A stretch of 64,000 bases of DNA from Microbacterium sp. SORGH_AS_1204 (GCF_030818935.1 NZ_JAUTBD010000001.1:2604001-2668000); one strand, 5' to 3'. Shown: positions 52,812 to 61,597, numbered from the stretch's first letter. Program-made: numbers and translations. Notes: generated from the letters alone by a model not told the origin.

Positions 52812-54172
52812 ACGCCCTCGAGTTCCTCTTCTCGCTCTCCTTCGTCTTCCTGGTGATGTTCCTCACCTACACGACGCTCATCGTCGTCCCCTTCGTGCGC
52901 CGCCGCGCGGCGGTGGAGGGCGACCCCGGGGCGTTCGAGTGGCACGCGTTCATCCCCTGCCGAGACGAGGCGACCGTGATCGCCGAGACGGTGAAGAGGA
53001 CTCGAGAGCGCTTCCCGACCGTCCACCTGTGGATCATCGACGACGCCAGCACCGACGGCACCGGAGACATCGTCTCCGCCTTCGCCGACACGGACCCGCT
53101 GGTGCACGCCGTGATCCGGCGGCTCCCCGACGCCCGCACGGGTAAGGGAGCCGCCCTGAACGCCGCGTACGCCCGGCTAGCGGAGTGGCGGGAGCTGCGC
53201 GGAAACCGCGGCGTCGAGGACGATCGCACGATCGTGATCGTCCTCGACGCCGATGGCTCGCTCGCCGAGAACGCCCTCCGGCAGGCGGCCGGCCCTGCGG
53301 CGTTCGGTGCGCCCGATGTCGGCGCGGCCCAGGTGGCGGTGCGCATGAGCAACCGCGACGACCCGGCCCCCGCTCCCGGGCAGGGACGCCTCGGCCAGGC
53401 GTGGGCGCGCTATCTCATCCGCATGCAGGACATCGAGTTCCGCACCACGATCGCCGCGATGCAGGTACTGCGCATGCGCACCGTCTCGGTGGGCCTCGGC
53501 GGCAACGGGCAGTTCACCCGGCTGAGCGCCCTGCGCGCCGCGTCGGCCGACGCCGGCGTGCCGTGGGGCGACGCGCTGCTGGAGGACTACGAGGTCGGCC
53601 TTCGCATCATGCTCGCCGGGTACCGCACCGTGTACGCGCACGACACCTTCGTCTCGCAGGAAGCCCTCCCCTCGGCGCGGCGCCTGCTGACCCAGCGCAC
53701 CCGCTGGTGCCAGGGGGGCCTGCAGTGCGCGCGTTATCTCCCCAAGATCTACGCCTCGCGCACCTTCACCAACGCGGGTGCGCTGGAGGCGGCGTACTTC
53801 CTCGCCATCCCCTACATCCAGCTCATCGGCTTCGTGCTGTGGCCCACGGTCACCATCGCCATGGTCGTCTCGGGCGCGCTGTCGCCGGGGGGTCTGTTCG
53901 GCTGGCTGGCCGGCGCCACCTGGATCATCCCGCTGTGGGTGCTCACCGGCATCCTCCCCTTCGCGCTCTGGCCGCTGGTCTACGTCACGCGCGAGGAACG
54001 GCATCCGCTCTGGCGTGCGGGATTGTGGGGCCTCGGGTACTGGCTGTACATGTACCAGAGCTACATCTGCGTGGTGCGCGCCTTCGGCCGCATGGTGGCC
54101 GGACGCCGCGGGTGGACGAAGACCCGCCGCAACGCCGAAGCCGGACGACTGCTGCTGGCGGTGGAGTCGTGA
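52808..54172 (+). CDS. Processive-type GT2 glycosyltransferase (NodC/cellulose synthase-like)
   Basis: A 454-residue membrane enzyme. One helix (residues 5 to 28) precedes a GT-A domain with IPCRDEATVI, IIDDASTDGTGD, VLDADGSLAENAL, LLEDYEVGLRIML and QRTRWCQGGLQ, the D, D, D, Q-x-x-R-W set of processive beta-transferases. Three to four helices close the protein. It would polymerise or add a sugar on the inside while moving product outward. It starts with GTG overlapping the small protein and overlaps the exosortase-like gene (GTGA). With the 2-epimerase two genes on, ManNAc or ManNAcA is a plausible sugar. Confidence 0.88.
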   Translation: MNALEFLFSLSFVFLVMFLTYTTLIVVPFVRRRAAVEGDPGAFEWHAFIPCRDEATVIAETVKRTRERFPTVHLWIIDDASTDGTGDIVSAFADTDPLVHAVIRRLPDARTGKGAALNAAYARLAEWRELRGNRGVEDDRTIVIVLDADGSLAENALRQAAGPAAFGAPDVGAAQVAVRMSNRDDPAPAPGQGRLGQAWARYLIRMQDIEFRTTIAAMQVLRMRTVSVGLGGNGQFTRLSALRAASADAGVPWGDALLEDYEVGLRIMLAGYRTVYAHDTFVSQEALPSARRLLTQRTRWCQGGLQCARYLPKIYASRTFTNAGALEAAYFLAIPYIQLIGFVLWPTVTIAMVVSGALSPGGLFGWLAGATWIIPLWVLTGILPFALWPLVYVTREERHPLWRAGLWGLGYWLYMYQSYICVVRAFGRMVAGRRGWTKTRRNAEAGRLLLAVES

Positions 54173-54834
54173 GCGTCGCCGCGGCCCCCCTCCGCACCCG
54201 CACGAGGGCCCGCGATCGGCGCGGGCGTCTCGGCCGGTTGCTCACCGCGGGAGCGCTCGCATTCGCCGCCGGGGCCCTCATCGCGACCGAGGCCACCACG
54301 CGCGCCGCCGAAGCGCTCCTCGCGCGCGAGTTCATCGGACTCGTCGCCCCCGGCCGAGCCGTCGCCGCGGGCCCCATCGTCTGGTTCGGCATCGGCACCC
54401 CCGAGGTCACGGGGCTGATGATCACCACCATGTGCTCCACGACCGTGCTCGCCGCGCCCCTGCTGCTGCTCGCCGTCGCGATCACGGGCATCACCCGGGC
54501 GCCCACGGGTCGCGTCGGCCTCGGTCTGCTCGTCGGGCTCGGTCTCGCGATCACGTGCAACATGATCCGTTTCGCCTCGGCCGCCTGGGCGTACGGCGCC
54601 TACGGCCGCGAGGGCTTCGACCTCGTGCACCGCTACATCGGTTCGCTGTTCGTCATCGTCGGGTTCGTCGTGGCGATCGTGCTGCTGCTGCGCATCTCGC
54701 TGCGCGAGCGCGGTCCCCGGCCGAGCGCCGCCCCTGCGCGCGTCACCCGCTCGACTGCCGCCGCCACGGCCGCGACCCCCTCGACGACCGTCGACCCGAC
54801 CGCACCCCGCCCGGACGAGGAGAGCCGCCCGTGA
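54169..54834 (+). CDS. Exosortase/archaeosortase-like membrane cysteine transpeptidase
   Basis: A 221-residue protein with about five membrane helices. It has the three residues of the exosortase/archaeosortase group in the right order and setting: Cys89 in ITTMCSTTVLAAP, Arg134 in TCNMIRFASA (N-x-x-R), and His154 in LVHRYIGSLF (H-x3-G). Such enzymes cut proteins at a C-terminal signal of short motif, helix and arginines, and probably join them to another surface molecule. The upstream surface protein has such a tail. The Thr/Pro/Arg-rich end (about 180 to 221) is disordered. Assigned by motif; family rank unsure. Confidence 0.72.
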   Translation: MSVAAAPLRTRTRARDRRGRLGRLLTAGALAFAAGALIATEATTRAAEALLAREFIGLVAPGRAVAAGPIVWFGIGTPEVTGLMITTMCSTTVLAAPLLLLAVAITGITRAPTGRVGLGLLVGLGLAITCNMIRFASAAWAYGAYGREGFDLVHRYIGSLFVIVGFVVAIVLLLRISLRERGPRPSAAPARVTRSTAAATAATPSTTVDPTAPRPDEESRP

Positions 54835-56006
54835 CCACTCCCTGGATCGACGTCGTCTACGGCACGCGTCCCGAAGCGATCAAGTGCGCCCCGCTCGTGG
54901 CCGAACTACGCCGCCGCGACGGTATCCGCACGACCGTGACCGTCACCGGCCAGCATCGCGAGATGGTCGCCGAGATCAACGCCTCGTTCGGCATCCACCC
55001 CGACGCCGATCTCGACGTGTTCCGCCGCGGCGCTGGCCTCGCCGAGACGACCTCGGCGATCTTCTCGGCTCTGTCCGCGCGCTGGGCGGACGCCGCCCCG
55101 GATGCCGTCGTCGTACAGGGCGACACCGCCAGCGCCGCCCTCGCGGCGGTCGCCGCGTACTACGCCGGAGCCCGCGTCATCCATCTCGAGGCGGGGCTGC
55201 GCTCGGGCGACCTGCGCTCGCCCTTCCCCGAGGAGGGCAACCGCCGCCTCATCGCGCCGCTGGCCTCCCTCCACCTCGCGCCGACGGATGCCGCCGAGCG
55301 CAACCTCCTGGCCGAGGGCGTGCGTGCCGACGACATCATCGTCACGGGCAACACCGGCATCGACGCGCTGCACCGGCAGAAGACGCACCCGCAGCGCTTC
55401 GACGACCCCACCATGGAGGAGATCGCCGTGGGCGCCGAGCGCGTCGTGCTGGTCACGGTGCACCGCCGCGAATCATGGGGCGGACCCCTCGGCCGCATCG
55501 CGTCGGCCGTGGCCGAGGTCGTCACCGCCCGTCCCGACGTGGTGGCCGTGCTGCCCCTGCACCCCAACCCGGCGGTGCGCGCCGAGGTGCGGGCGGCGGT
55601 GGGTGAGTGCGAACGCGTCGTGCTGTGCGAGCCGCTGCCCTACGCGCAATTCGGACGCATGCTGGCGCGGGCGTACTGCACGGTGACCGACTCCGGCGGC
55701 GTGCAGGAGGAGGCACCGGCCCTCGGCGTCCCGGCCCTCGTCGTGCGTGAGACGACCGAACGGGGCGAAGGGGTCGCCGCGGGAGCGGCGCGTCTGATCG
55801 GCACGCGCCGCGAGGCGGTCACCGCGGAGCTGTCGGCCCTGCTCGACGACCCGGCCGTGCACGCGCGCATGTCGCGCGCGCAGAACCTGTACGGCGACGG
55901 GCGGGCCGCGCCCCGCGCCGTGGACGCCATCGAGCGGCTGCTCGGCGTCGGGGTCCGGGTGCCGGCGCCGGCCGTCGCGCCCGCGGAGGCGGCGCTCGTC
56001 GGATGA
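54831..56006 (+). CDS. wecB: UDP-N-acetylglucosamine 2-epimerase
   Basis: A 391-residue enzyme converting UDP-GlcNAc to UDP-ManNAc. It has the full signatures YGTRPEAIKCAPL, QGDTASAALAAVAA, LEAGLRSGDLRSPFPEE, VTVHRRESWG and TDSGGVQEEAPALGVP. All residues known to be needed in WecB are kept, in contrast to the homologue at 9,710. Starts with GTG overlapping the stop of the exosortase-like gene. It ends the cassette and would provide a donor for the GT2 enzyme before it. The last 20 residues (P/A/V-rich) are an unusual tail. Confidence 0.94.
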   Translation: MTTPWIDVVYGTRPEAIKCAPLVAELRRRDGIRTTVTVTGQHREMVAEINASFGIHPDADLDVFRRGAGLAETTSAIFSALSARWADAAPDAVVVQGDTASAALAAVAAYYAGARVIHLEAGLRSGDLRSPFPEEGNRRLIAPLASLHLAPTDAAERNLLAEGVRADDIIVTGNTGIDALHRQKTHPQRFDDPTMEEIAVGAERVVLVTVHRRESWGGPLGRIASAVAEVVTARPDVVAVLPLHPNPAVRAEVRAAVGECERVVLCEPLPYAQFGRMLARAYCTVTDSGGVQEEAPALGVPALVVRETTERGEGVAAGAARLIGTRREAVTAELSALLDDPAVHARMSRAQNLYGDGRAAPRAVDAIERLLGVGVRVPAPAVAPAEAALVG

Positions 56007-56040
56007 GCGCGCGGGCGGTATGCCGGGTCGTGTCGCTGTG

Positions 56041-56107
56041 GTTTGGGGCAGGATCGGCCACTTGGGGCGAGGTTTTTCCGCCCCAGAACGCCGAATCCGC
56101 CCCGAAC
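56041..56107 (+). repeat. 67-bp nested-hairpin element, copy B1
   Basis: Starts GTTTGGGGCAGGATCGGC and ends GCCGAATCCGCCCCGAAC; these arms pair with one bulge. Inside, TTGGGGCG pairs with CGCCCCAG-type sequence around GGTTTTTC. Confidence 0.85.
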
Positions 56108-56154
56108 GCGGTCGCGCTCGCAGCCGCGACCGCGCCATCGTTTGGCGCGGACGC

Positions 56155-56221
56155 GTTTGGGGCAGGATTGGCCACTTGGGGCGAGATTATTCCGCCCCAG
56201 AACGCCGAATCCGCCCCGAAC
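56155..56221 (+). repeat. 67-bp nested-hairpin element, copy B2
   Basis: Nearly identical to B1; the loop has AGATTATTC where B1 has AGGTTTTTC. Same length and orientation. Confidence 0.85.
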
Positions 56222-56336
56222 GCACTCGCGGTCACCGGGCGCACGGCTCCTCCCTCGCGGTGTGATCGGCGCCGGCGCTGACAGAAGCGGGCTCGCAACG
56301 GATGCCGGCTCCTCGGCGGGGGGCATAGTCGAGCTC

Positions 56337-57290
56337 ATGTTGGCCCCCGCACCTCTGTTGTCACGGGACGACCTGCGCGCCAACGGTGTGAGTGCGTCAT
56401 CCATGTCTCGCATGCTGCGGTCGGGCGAGCTCGTGCGGCTGCGTCCGGGGGTCTACCTGCGGGTCGCGCCGGACCGACCACCCACGCCCGAGGAGTGGAT
56501 CGTGGCCCGAGCGCACGCGCTGGCCATGACGAGCCGGAACCCGCCCGTGTTCTCGCACCTCACCGCGGCCGCGCTGCACGGACTACCTGTCCGCGCGCCC
56601 TCGTCGGCGAAGGTCCACGTCACCCTTCCTCCGGAGCGGCCCGGGGCGCGCAATCTCGTCGTGCGCCACCGCGGCGAGGTCGCCGACGACGAGCGAGTGC
56701 AACGCCACGGCATCCACTTCACCACCCTCGAACGGACAATGGCCGACGTCGCGCGCACGGCGAGCTTCGAGACAGCAGTGTGCGTGCTCGACGCGGCGCT
56801 TCGACCGGTGACAGCCCCCAAGGCGGGAGTATTCGACGGGGCTGCCGCCGACGCCCTTCGCGAGCAGGTACGCGCGATCGTCCAACGGTCGGCGCACGGG
56901 CGCGCTCGTGCGTGGCGAGCGCTGGGCTTCGCCGACGGACGCGCGCAATTGCCGGGTGAGAGTGTCAGCCGCATCCGGCTCGCGGAGCTCGGGTTCGCCC
57001 CGCCCGACCTGCAGGTGGCGGTTGCGGGCCCCGCAGGCCGCGACTACTTCATCGACTTCGGGCTCGGCGACGTGCCGGCGTGGGGTGAATTCGACGGGGA
57101 GGGAAAATACCGGGACGAGGCGGTGCGTTCCAATCTGACTCTCGAGCAGGTACTGCTCCGCGAGAAGCAGCGCGAGGACTGGATCCGCGGGGCGACGCAG
57201 CGACCCTTCGTCCGGTGGAAATGGGAGCACCTCCGCACGCGAGACACCCTGGGCGCGCGGCTGGCGTCGTTCGGCATCCGGCCGGGGTGA
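56337..57290 (+). CDS. AbiEi-like protein with C-terminal DUF559-like nuclease-fold region
   Basis: A 317-residue protein. The N-terminal part (LLSRDDLRANGVSASSMS then LVRLRPGVYLRV) is the winged-helix region of the AbiEi antitoxin group. The middle holds HLTAAALHGLP and HFTTLERTMADVART. The end (about 220 to 317) has GRDYFIDFGLGDVPAWGEFDGEGKYRDEA spread over two strands, like DUF559/Vsr-type nuclease folds with D and E-x-K-like residues. No toxin gene (AbiEii) lies next to it. Such orphan genes are frequent in Microbacteriaceae; the function is unknown. B-type repeats flank it on both sides. Confidence 0.78.
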   Translation: MLAPAPLLSRDDLRANGVSASSMSRMLRSGELVRLRPGVYLRVAPDRPPTPEEWIVARAHALAMTSRNPPVFSHLTAAALHGLPVRAPSSAKVHVTLPPERPGARNLVVRHRGEVADDERVQRHGIHFTTLERTMADVARTASFETAVCVLDAALRPVTAPKAGVFDGAAADALREQVRAIVQRSAHGRARAWRALGFADGRAQLPGESVSRIRLAELGFAPPDLQVAVAGPAGRDYFIDFGLGDVPAWGEFDGEGKYRDEAVRSNLTLEQVLLREKQREDWIRGATQRPFVRWKWEHLRTRDTLGARLASFGIRPG

Positions 57291-57324
57291 CGAGCTGCGC
57301 GGCCCCGCCGTCGCTGTCGAGTCC

Positions 57325-57392
57325 GTTTCGGGGCGAGATCGGCCACTCGGGGCGGCAAATTCACGCCCCGAAGCGCCGAATCCGCCCCAAAC
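57325..57392 (+). repeat. 68-bp nested-hairpin element, copy B3
   Basis: Starts GTTTCGGGGCGAGATCGGCC and ends GCCGAATCCGCCCCAAAC. Diverged from B1 and B2 at several places, yet outer and inner arms still pair. Followed by a GGGAGGAAGCTCCTCCC palindrome. Confidence 0.8.
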
Positions 57393-57456
57393 ACGGGAGG
57401 AAGCTCCTCCCTCGCAGGCGCCGGAAGACGCCGCCGAGTGGGCGAGGCCGAGGGCG

Positions 57457-59385
57457 TCAGCCGTCGATTACCGCGACCAGCTCGTCGAGGAATGCGGGGA
57501 AACTCGTCGCCCGACGCACGATGCGCTGCACGCTGTCGCGCTCGCTGAAGACCTCGACGAACTGCTCGAACACCGTCTGGAACGCCTCGCGGTCGGTCTC
57601 GCTGAACGCCACGAGCGCCACCACCTGCACGCGCCCCTCGCCCCACGCGATCGACGGGTCGGCGATGCCGATCGCGATGCGGGTCTGCGTCGCGGTCATG
57701 CCCATGGCGTGCGGCACGGCGAGCGCGTCGGTGAACGCCGTCGACGAGATGGCCTCGCGCTCCACGGCGCGGGTCACGTAGTCGTCGTCGATGACGTCCT
57801 GCTCCACCAGCAGCCCGCCGAGGCGCTGGATGACGCCGGCCTCGCCGGCGGTGGCGTCGAGGCCCCGCACGAACGCCTCGGGCGCGAAGTAGCGCTCGAG
57901 TTCGGCCCGCAGGCGCGCGAGGCGCCGGCCGCGGCGGATGCGGCCGGCGGCGGCCTGGACGCGTTCGACGTCGGCGTCGGTGAGGAACGGCTGGATCCGC
58001 ACGAACCGGTCGCCGGGGCGCGGCGGGTCGATCGTGGTGAGCACGAGGTCGGTGTCGATGGCATCCCACGCCGGGTCGATGCGCGTCTCGACGCCGACGA
58101 CCTCGATCGCCTGGCCGAGCGAGCGGTCGACCGAGGAGCGCAGCAGCTCCTGCATCTCGTAGTAGCCGGGGCAGACGATCGTCGCGGTCAGCAGCTGGTC
58201 GGCGCGACGACTGCGTTCGAGACGCCCGCCGACGTGCATGGCGATGTAGGCGATCTCGTCGTCGAGGATCGGGATGCCGAGACCGTCCTGCAGCCCCTTG
58301 GCGATGTAGACGGCGACCTCGAAGATCATCGGGTACGTCGACTTCAGCGACCGCGTGAGCGGATTGCGCGACCACGCCTGCTCCCGCGCGCGCGCCAGCA
58401 GATTCTGCACGTGCAGCGCCAGGCGCAGGATGAAGTCGTCGTGCGCGATGTCGACGAGGAATTCGGATGCCGCGTTCTCGACGACCAGGCGCACGGCCGC
58501 CTCCACCGCGGGGTCGAGGCGCGCGCGCACGTCGTCGCCGCCGGGCACGCCGGGGGCGACGATGCGGGTGAGCACGAGGGTGGCGAGGTGCCGCAGGTCG
58601 CCCGAGCCGAGCTGCACGCCGATGTGTTTGAGGGTGAGCCGGTCGAGGAGGGTCACGACGGCCGCGGCCGCGTCGGAGGAGTCGCCGCCGGGCGAGCCGA
58701 GGGCCCGGTCGCGGGTGGTGCGGTCGGCGGCGATGGCGATGTGCATGACCACGTCGCCGATGCCGATCTCGTTGACGTAGTAGCCGAGCGCTCCGAGCTC
58801 GGCGACCAGCTCGGCCTTGAACGGTCCGAAGGCGCGCGCTCCGACCGAGCGCTCCCCCAGCGTCCGCCGTAGCGCGTCGAGGTCGAAGAGTCCGGCATCC
58901 ATCTCGTCGTGCGCGAGCTTCGACAGCAGGCGCCGCTGCGCGACCTCGGTTCCGCGCAGGCGCGCGGTGGATGCCGAGCGCTCGAGGGTCAGCTCGGTCC
59001 CGCCCAGCAGGCCCCGCACCCGCGACAGGTCGGCCTCGAGGGTGGCGGGACTGACGTGCAGCGAATCGGCCGTGTCGAAGACGTCGATACCGTCGGCCGC
59101 ATCCAGCAGCCGGCGCACGAGGGTGTGCAGGCGGTCGCGCGGGGTGCCGGCATCCGATCCGGTGGCCGTGCGCAGGGCGGCGGCCGCGTTGCCGCCCGCG
59201 CGGTAGCCGAGCGGGCCCGACTCGATCGCCGAAGCGCCGGGCACGCGGGCGTTGACGGCCGTGACATAGGAGCGGATGCTGCGCGGGGTGACCCCCAGAG
59301 CGTCGGCCAGCGATGCCGCGGTGGACCATTCCCCATCGCGTAGCAACAGGGCCACGAGGCGGTCTTGGCGAGCCTTCGTCGTCAC
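57457..59385 (-). CDS. mtlR: PRD-containing transcriptional regulator of mannitol PTS (MtlR-like)
   Basis: A 642-residue regulator. An N-terminal HTH_11 (residues 5 to 55, LADALGVTPRSIRSYVTAV) is followed by a second HTH-like region, two PRD domains (about 180 to 290 and 295 to 400, with GYYVNEIGIGDVVMHIAIA and DDEIAYIAMHVGGRLE), an EIIB-like domain, and an EIIA-like end with DALAVPHAMGM, where the histidine would be phosphorylated by the PTS. GTG 59,385 has GGAGG upstream. It lies 1.9 kb from the PTS operon, on the opposite strand. Phosphorylation of the PRDs by HPr would set its activity. Confidence 0.88.
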   Translation of the reverse strand: MTTKARQDRLVALLLRDGEWSTAASLADALGVTPRSIRSYVTAVNARVPGASAIESGPLGYRAGGNAAAALRTATGSDAGTPRDRLHTLVRRLLDAADGIDVFDTADSLHVSPATLEADLSRVRGLLGGTELTLERSASTARLRGTEVAQRRLLSKLAHDEMDAGLFDLDALRRTLGERSVGARAFGPFKAELVAELGALGYYVNEIGIGDVVMHIAIAADRTTRDRALGSPGGDSSDAAAAVVTLLDRLTLKHIGVQLGSGDLRHLATLVLTRIVAPGVPGGDDVRARLDPAVEAAVRLVVENAASEFLVDIAHDDFILRLALHVQNLLARAREQAWSRNPLTRSLKSTYPMIFEVAVYIAKGLQDGLGIPILDDEIAYIAMHVGGRLERSRRADQLLTATIVCPGYYEMQELLRSSVDRSLGQAIEVVGVETRIDPAWDAIDTDLVLTTIDPPRPGDRFVRIQPFLTDADVERVQAAAGRIRRGRRLARLRAELERYFAPEAFVRGLDATAGEAGVIQRLGGLLVEQDVIDDDYVTRAVEREAISSTAFTDALAVPHAMGMTATQTRIAIGIADPSIAWGEGRVQVVALVAFSETDREAFQTVFEQFVEVFSERDSVQRIVRRATSFPAFLDELVAVIDG

Positions 59386-59601
59386 GATCCGTCCTCCGCA
59401 CCGCCCCGGTGGGCAGCGTCGTTTCCATCCAACCACGCGAGGCGCGGAGCGGGGCTCGTCGCGAGCGTGCTCGGCACCCGGCGCGTCGCGATTCGACGGA
59501 TTCATCGTGGCGAGTCGGCGCACTTGTCGTGATTCTGGTCGGGGATGAGCCATCATGGGCAGACGACCATCCCCCGATCGCAGCCGACCGTCGGAGAGCG
59601 T

Positions 59602-60192
59602 ATGCCCCCCAGCTGGAGACGACTCATCCCCCGGAGCGTGCGCCTGCGCAGTCGGCTGCGGCTCAAGAACGGCCGGTGGCGCCTGGCGACGCCCGACCGG
59701 GTGATGCTCGAAGACGTGATCGCGCCCGAGTTCCTCGGACGGCGCGACATCCGGCGGATGCTCGACGTGGGGGTGGCCTGGTACACGCGCACCTACCCGC
59801 GCTTGTACCGGGGCATCGAGTACCACTCGATCGACGTCGATCCCGCGATGCAGCGGATCGCGGGACGCCGTCATCACACGCTCTCGCTGACCGACCTCGC
59901 CACCGTCTACCCGGCCGACACGTTCGATCTCGTCGTCTGCAACGGCGTGTTCGGATGGGGACTGGACACCGCGGAACAGGTCGCGCGCGGGCTGGACGCC
60001 TGCGCCGACGTGCTCCGCCCCGGCGGGTGGCTCGTGGTGGGGTGGAACGACATGGAGGGTCGGCGAATCCCCGACCTCGACGGCCTCGCCGGCCGCCGGT
60101 TCGACCGCGCCGTGCTCCCCGCCGCGCGGGCCGACCACCTGGTGACGCCCACGCACTACGCGCACCGATACGACTTCTTCACCCGACGATGA
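59602..60192 (+). CDS. Class I SAM-dependent methyltransferase
   Basis: A 196-residue protein. The SAM fold is shortened: LDVGVAWYTRTYPRLY stands at the first loop where G-x-G is usual, HSIDVDPAMQRIAG gives the acidic end of strand 2, and DTFDLVVCNGVFGWGLD with LRPGGWLVVGWND the last strands. The missing first glycine motif suggests a modified site. ATG 59,602 (GGAGAG three bases upstream) is preferred over ATG 59,545. It overlaps the PIG-L gene by ATGA, so both probably modify the same small molecule or glycan. Substrate unknown. Confidence 0.78.
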   Translation: MPPSWRRLIPRSVRLRSRLRLKNGRWRLATPDRVMLEDVIAPEFLGRRDIRRMLDVGVAWYTRTYPRLYRGIEYHSIDVDPAMQRIAGRRHHTLSLTDLATVYPADTFDLVVCNGVFGWGLDTAEQVARGLDACADVLRPGGWLVVGWNDMEGRRIPDLDGLAGRRFDRAVLPAARADHLVTPTHYAHRYDFFTRR

Positions 60193-61019
60193 CGGCAGCG
60201 GCGCCGATGATCGCGGGGATCTGGGCTCACTACGACGACGACCTGCTCTTCGGCACCCCGACGATCGATCGCGCCATCCGCCGCGGTGGCAGCGTGCGGA
60301 ACCTGTTCTTGACGGCCTCGGATGCCGGGACCGGTATGTCACCGTACGTCGCGGGCCGGGAACGAGGCATCCGCGCCGCCTACGACGTCATGCGCGGGTC
60401 GTCGACGGCCTGGTCGGACCGCGAGACGGTGCTGACGAACGGCGTCGCGGTCACCACGACCTCGCCCGACGACGACCCCCGGATCACGCTCGCCTTCCTC
60501 CGCCTCCCCGACGGCGGTCTCACCGGCGGCGGGTGGTTCGCCAACGGCTACCGCACGATCCCCCGCCTGCGCAGCGGCGAGATCCCGTCGCTGACGACGC
60601 TGGACACGGGCCAGGAGTTCACCGTCGAACGGCTCGTCGCGACGATCGCCGCGTTCGTCGCCGGCTCGGGCGCGACGTCGGTGCTGACGAACATGCCCGC
60701 CTTCTCACCGGGCGGCGACGGCGACCACCCCGACCACGGCGCCACCGGCGCACTGGTCGCCGCGGCCGTCGACGCGGGGCTGATCGACGGGGCGAGCGTG
60801 CGCTACGCCATCGGGTACCCGCGCCACACGTGGCCGGCCAACCTCGACGCCGAGTCCGTCGCCCGCAAGCTCGCCGTGTTCGCCGCCTACGGCGAGCACG
60901 ATGAGATCCTGCGCCGCGACCCCGACGACTATCTCGCGCTCGCCGGGCTGGGCGAGTGGCTCCGGCGGGAGCATCTCCTCGACGACCACGACGTCATACG
61001 AACCGACCGCCGCCGCTGA
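60189..61019 (+). CDS. PIG-L/LmbE-family deacetylase
   Basis: A 276-residue metal-dependent deacetylase. The N-terminal zinc motif is AHYDDDLLF (A-H-x-D-D), and DHPDHGATGALVAAAV carries the second histidine, the H-x2-H of the family. PIG-L enzymes remove acetyl groups from N-acetylglucosaminyl compounds such as mycothiol precursors or sugar lipids. The order methyltransferase and deacetylase is frequent in surface glycan loci, and may modify amino sugars here. No link to the following PTS operon, since 230 bases separate them. Confidence 0.88.
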   Translation: MTAAAPMIAGIWAHYDDDLLFGTPTIDRAIRRGGSVRNLFLTASDAGTGMSPYVAGRERGIRAAYDVMRGSSTAWSDRETVLTNGVAVTTTSPDDDPRITLAFLRLPDGGLTGGGWFANGYRTIPRLRSGEIPSLTTLDTGQEFTVERLVATIAAFVAGSGATSVLTNMPAFSPGGDGDHPDHGATGALVAAAVDAGLIDGASVRYAIGYPRHTWPANLDAESVARKLAVFAAYGEHDEILRRDPDDYLALAGLGEWLRREHLLDDHDVIRTDRRR

Positions 61020-61200
61020 CCTGCGGAACCACCTCGTTCGACGCGTCGCCGCCCGACGACACCCGGCGAGGGTCCACCTCCGCACCCACAGTCGTCGCAC
61101 CCGCCCCCGGCGCCTCGGGGCCAGCGCCTGACGGGGTGCGCCCGGCAGGGCTTTCCGCGACGCGCGCACGCACGTTCCGGGGGGTGGGAAACGAACCTGG

Positions 61201-61229
61201 TTGTCGGCTGAGAACGGGGTGCGCACAAT
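61201..61229 (+). promoter_or_regulatory. Possible promoter of the PTS operon
   Basis: TTGTCG at 61,201 and CACAAT at 61,224 are 17 bases apart. The start of transcription would fall close to the AAGGAG ribosome site at 61,234, which makes this only a tentative call. Confidence 0.3.
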
Positions 61230-61251
61230 CGTCAAGGAGAAAGGCCGGTCG

Positions 61252-61578
61252 ATGAGGATCCTCGTGGTGTGTGGAGCGGGTGCGTCGAGCACGTTCGTGG
61301 CGCAACGCGTCCGTCGTGCTGCCCTCGGGCGCGGCCTCGAGTACTCGGCCTCAGCCGGCACCGCACACTCGCTCCCGACCGACCTCGACGCCGCCGACAT
61401 CGTGCTCGTCGGCCCGCACCTCGCCGGCGAGCTCGACGGCATCCGCTCGGCTGCCGCGACCCGCGGCGCGGCGGTCGTGCTGCTGCCCGACGATGTCTTC
61501 GCCGACATCACGGGCACCCGGACCCTCGACCTGGTGGAAGAGGCGCTCCGCGTGCGCCAGCCCGCCGACACGATCTGA
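61252..61578 (+). CDS. PTS EIIB component, lactose/chitobiose type
   Basis: A 108-residue protein, MRILVVCGAGASSTF, with the phospho-cysteine at position 8 in the P-loop VCGAGASST of the Lac-type EIIB fold. It is followed by ptsH, ptsI and a mannitol-type EIIC, so it is in an unusual place: mannitol EIICB already contains its own EIIB, of a different family. It may serve a transporter encoded elsewhere. I start at ATG 61,252 with AAGGAG at 61,234; a GTG/ATG further up gives an unlikely extension. Confidence 0.87.
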   Translation: MRILVVCGAGASSTFVAQRVRRAALGRGLEYSASAGTAHSLPTDLDAADIVLVGPHLAGELDGIRSAAATRGAAVVLLPDDVFADITGTRTLDLVEEALRVRQPADTI

Positions 61579-61597
61579 CCTCGACGGAAAGGACCCC

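Larger units (their letters stand above)
56007..56336. other. Intergenic region with two 67-bp hairpin elements
   Basis: No gene in these 330 bases. It contains two copies of the nested-hairpin element B and, between them, a GCGGTCGCG/CGCGACCGC palindrome at about 56,109 to 56,133. Confidence 0.6.

Noticed and set aside
57457..60342. A 961-residue form of the MtlR-like regulator
   Set aside because: Residues before the GTG at 59,385 are opposite the methyltransferase gene and show no domain; GGAGG marks the later start.
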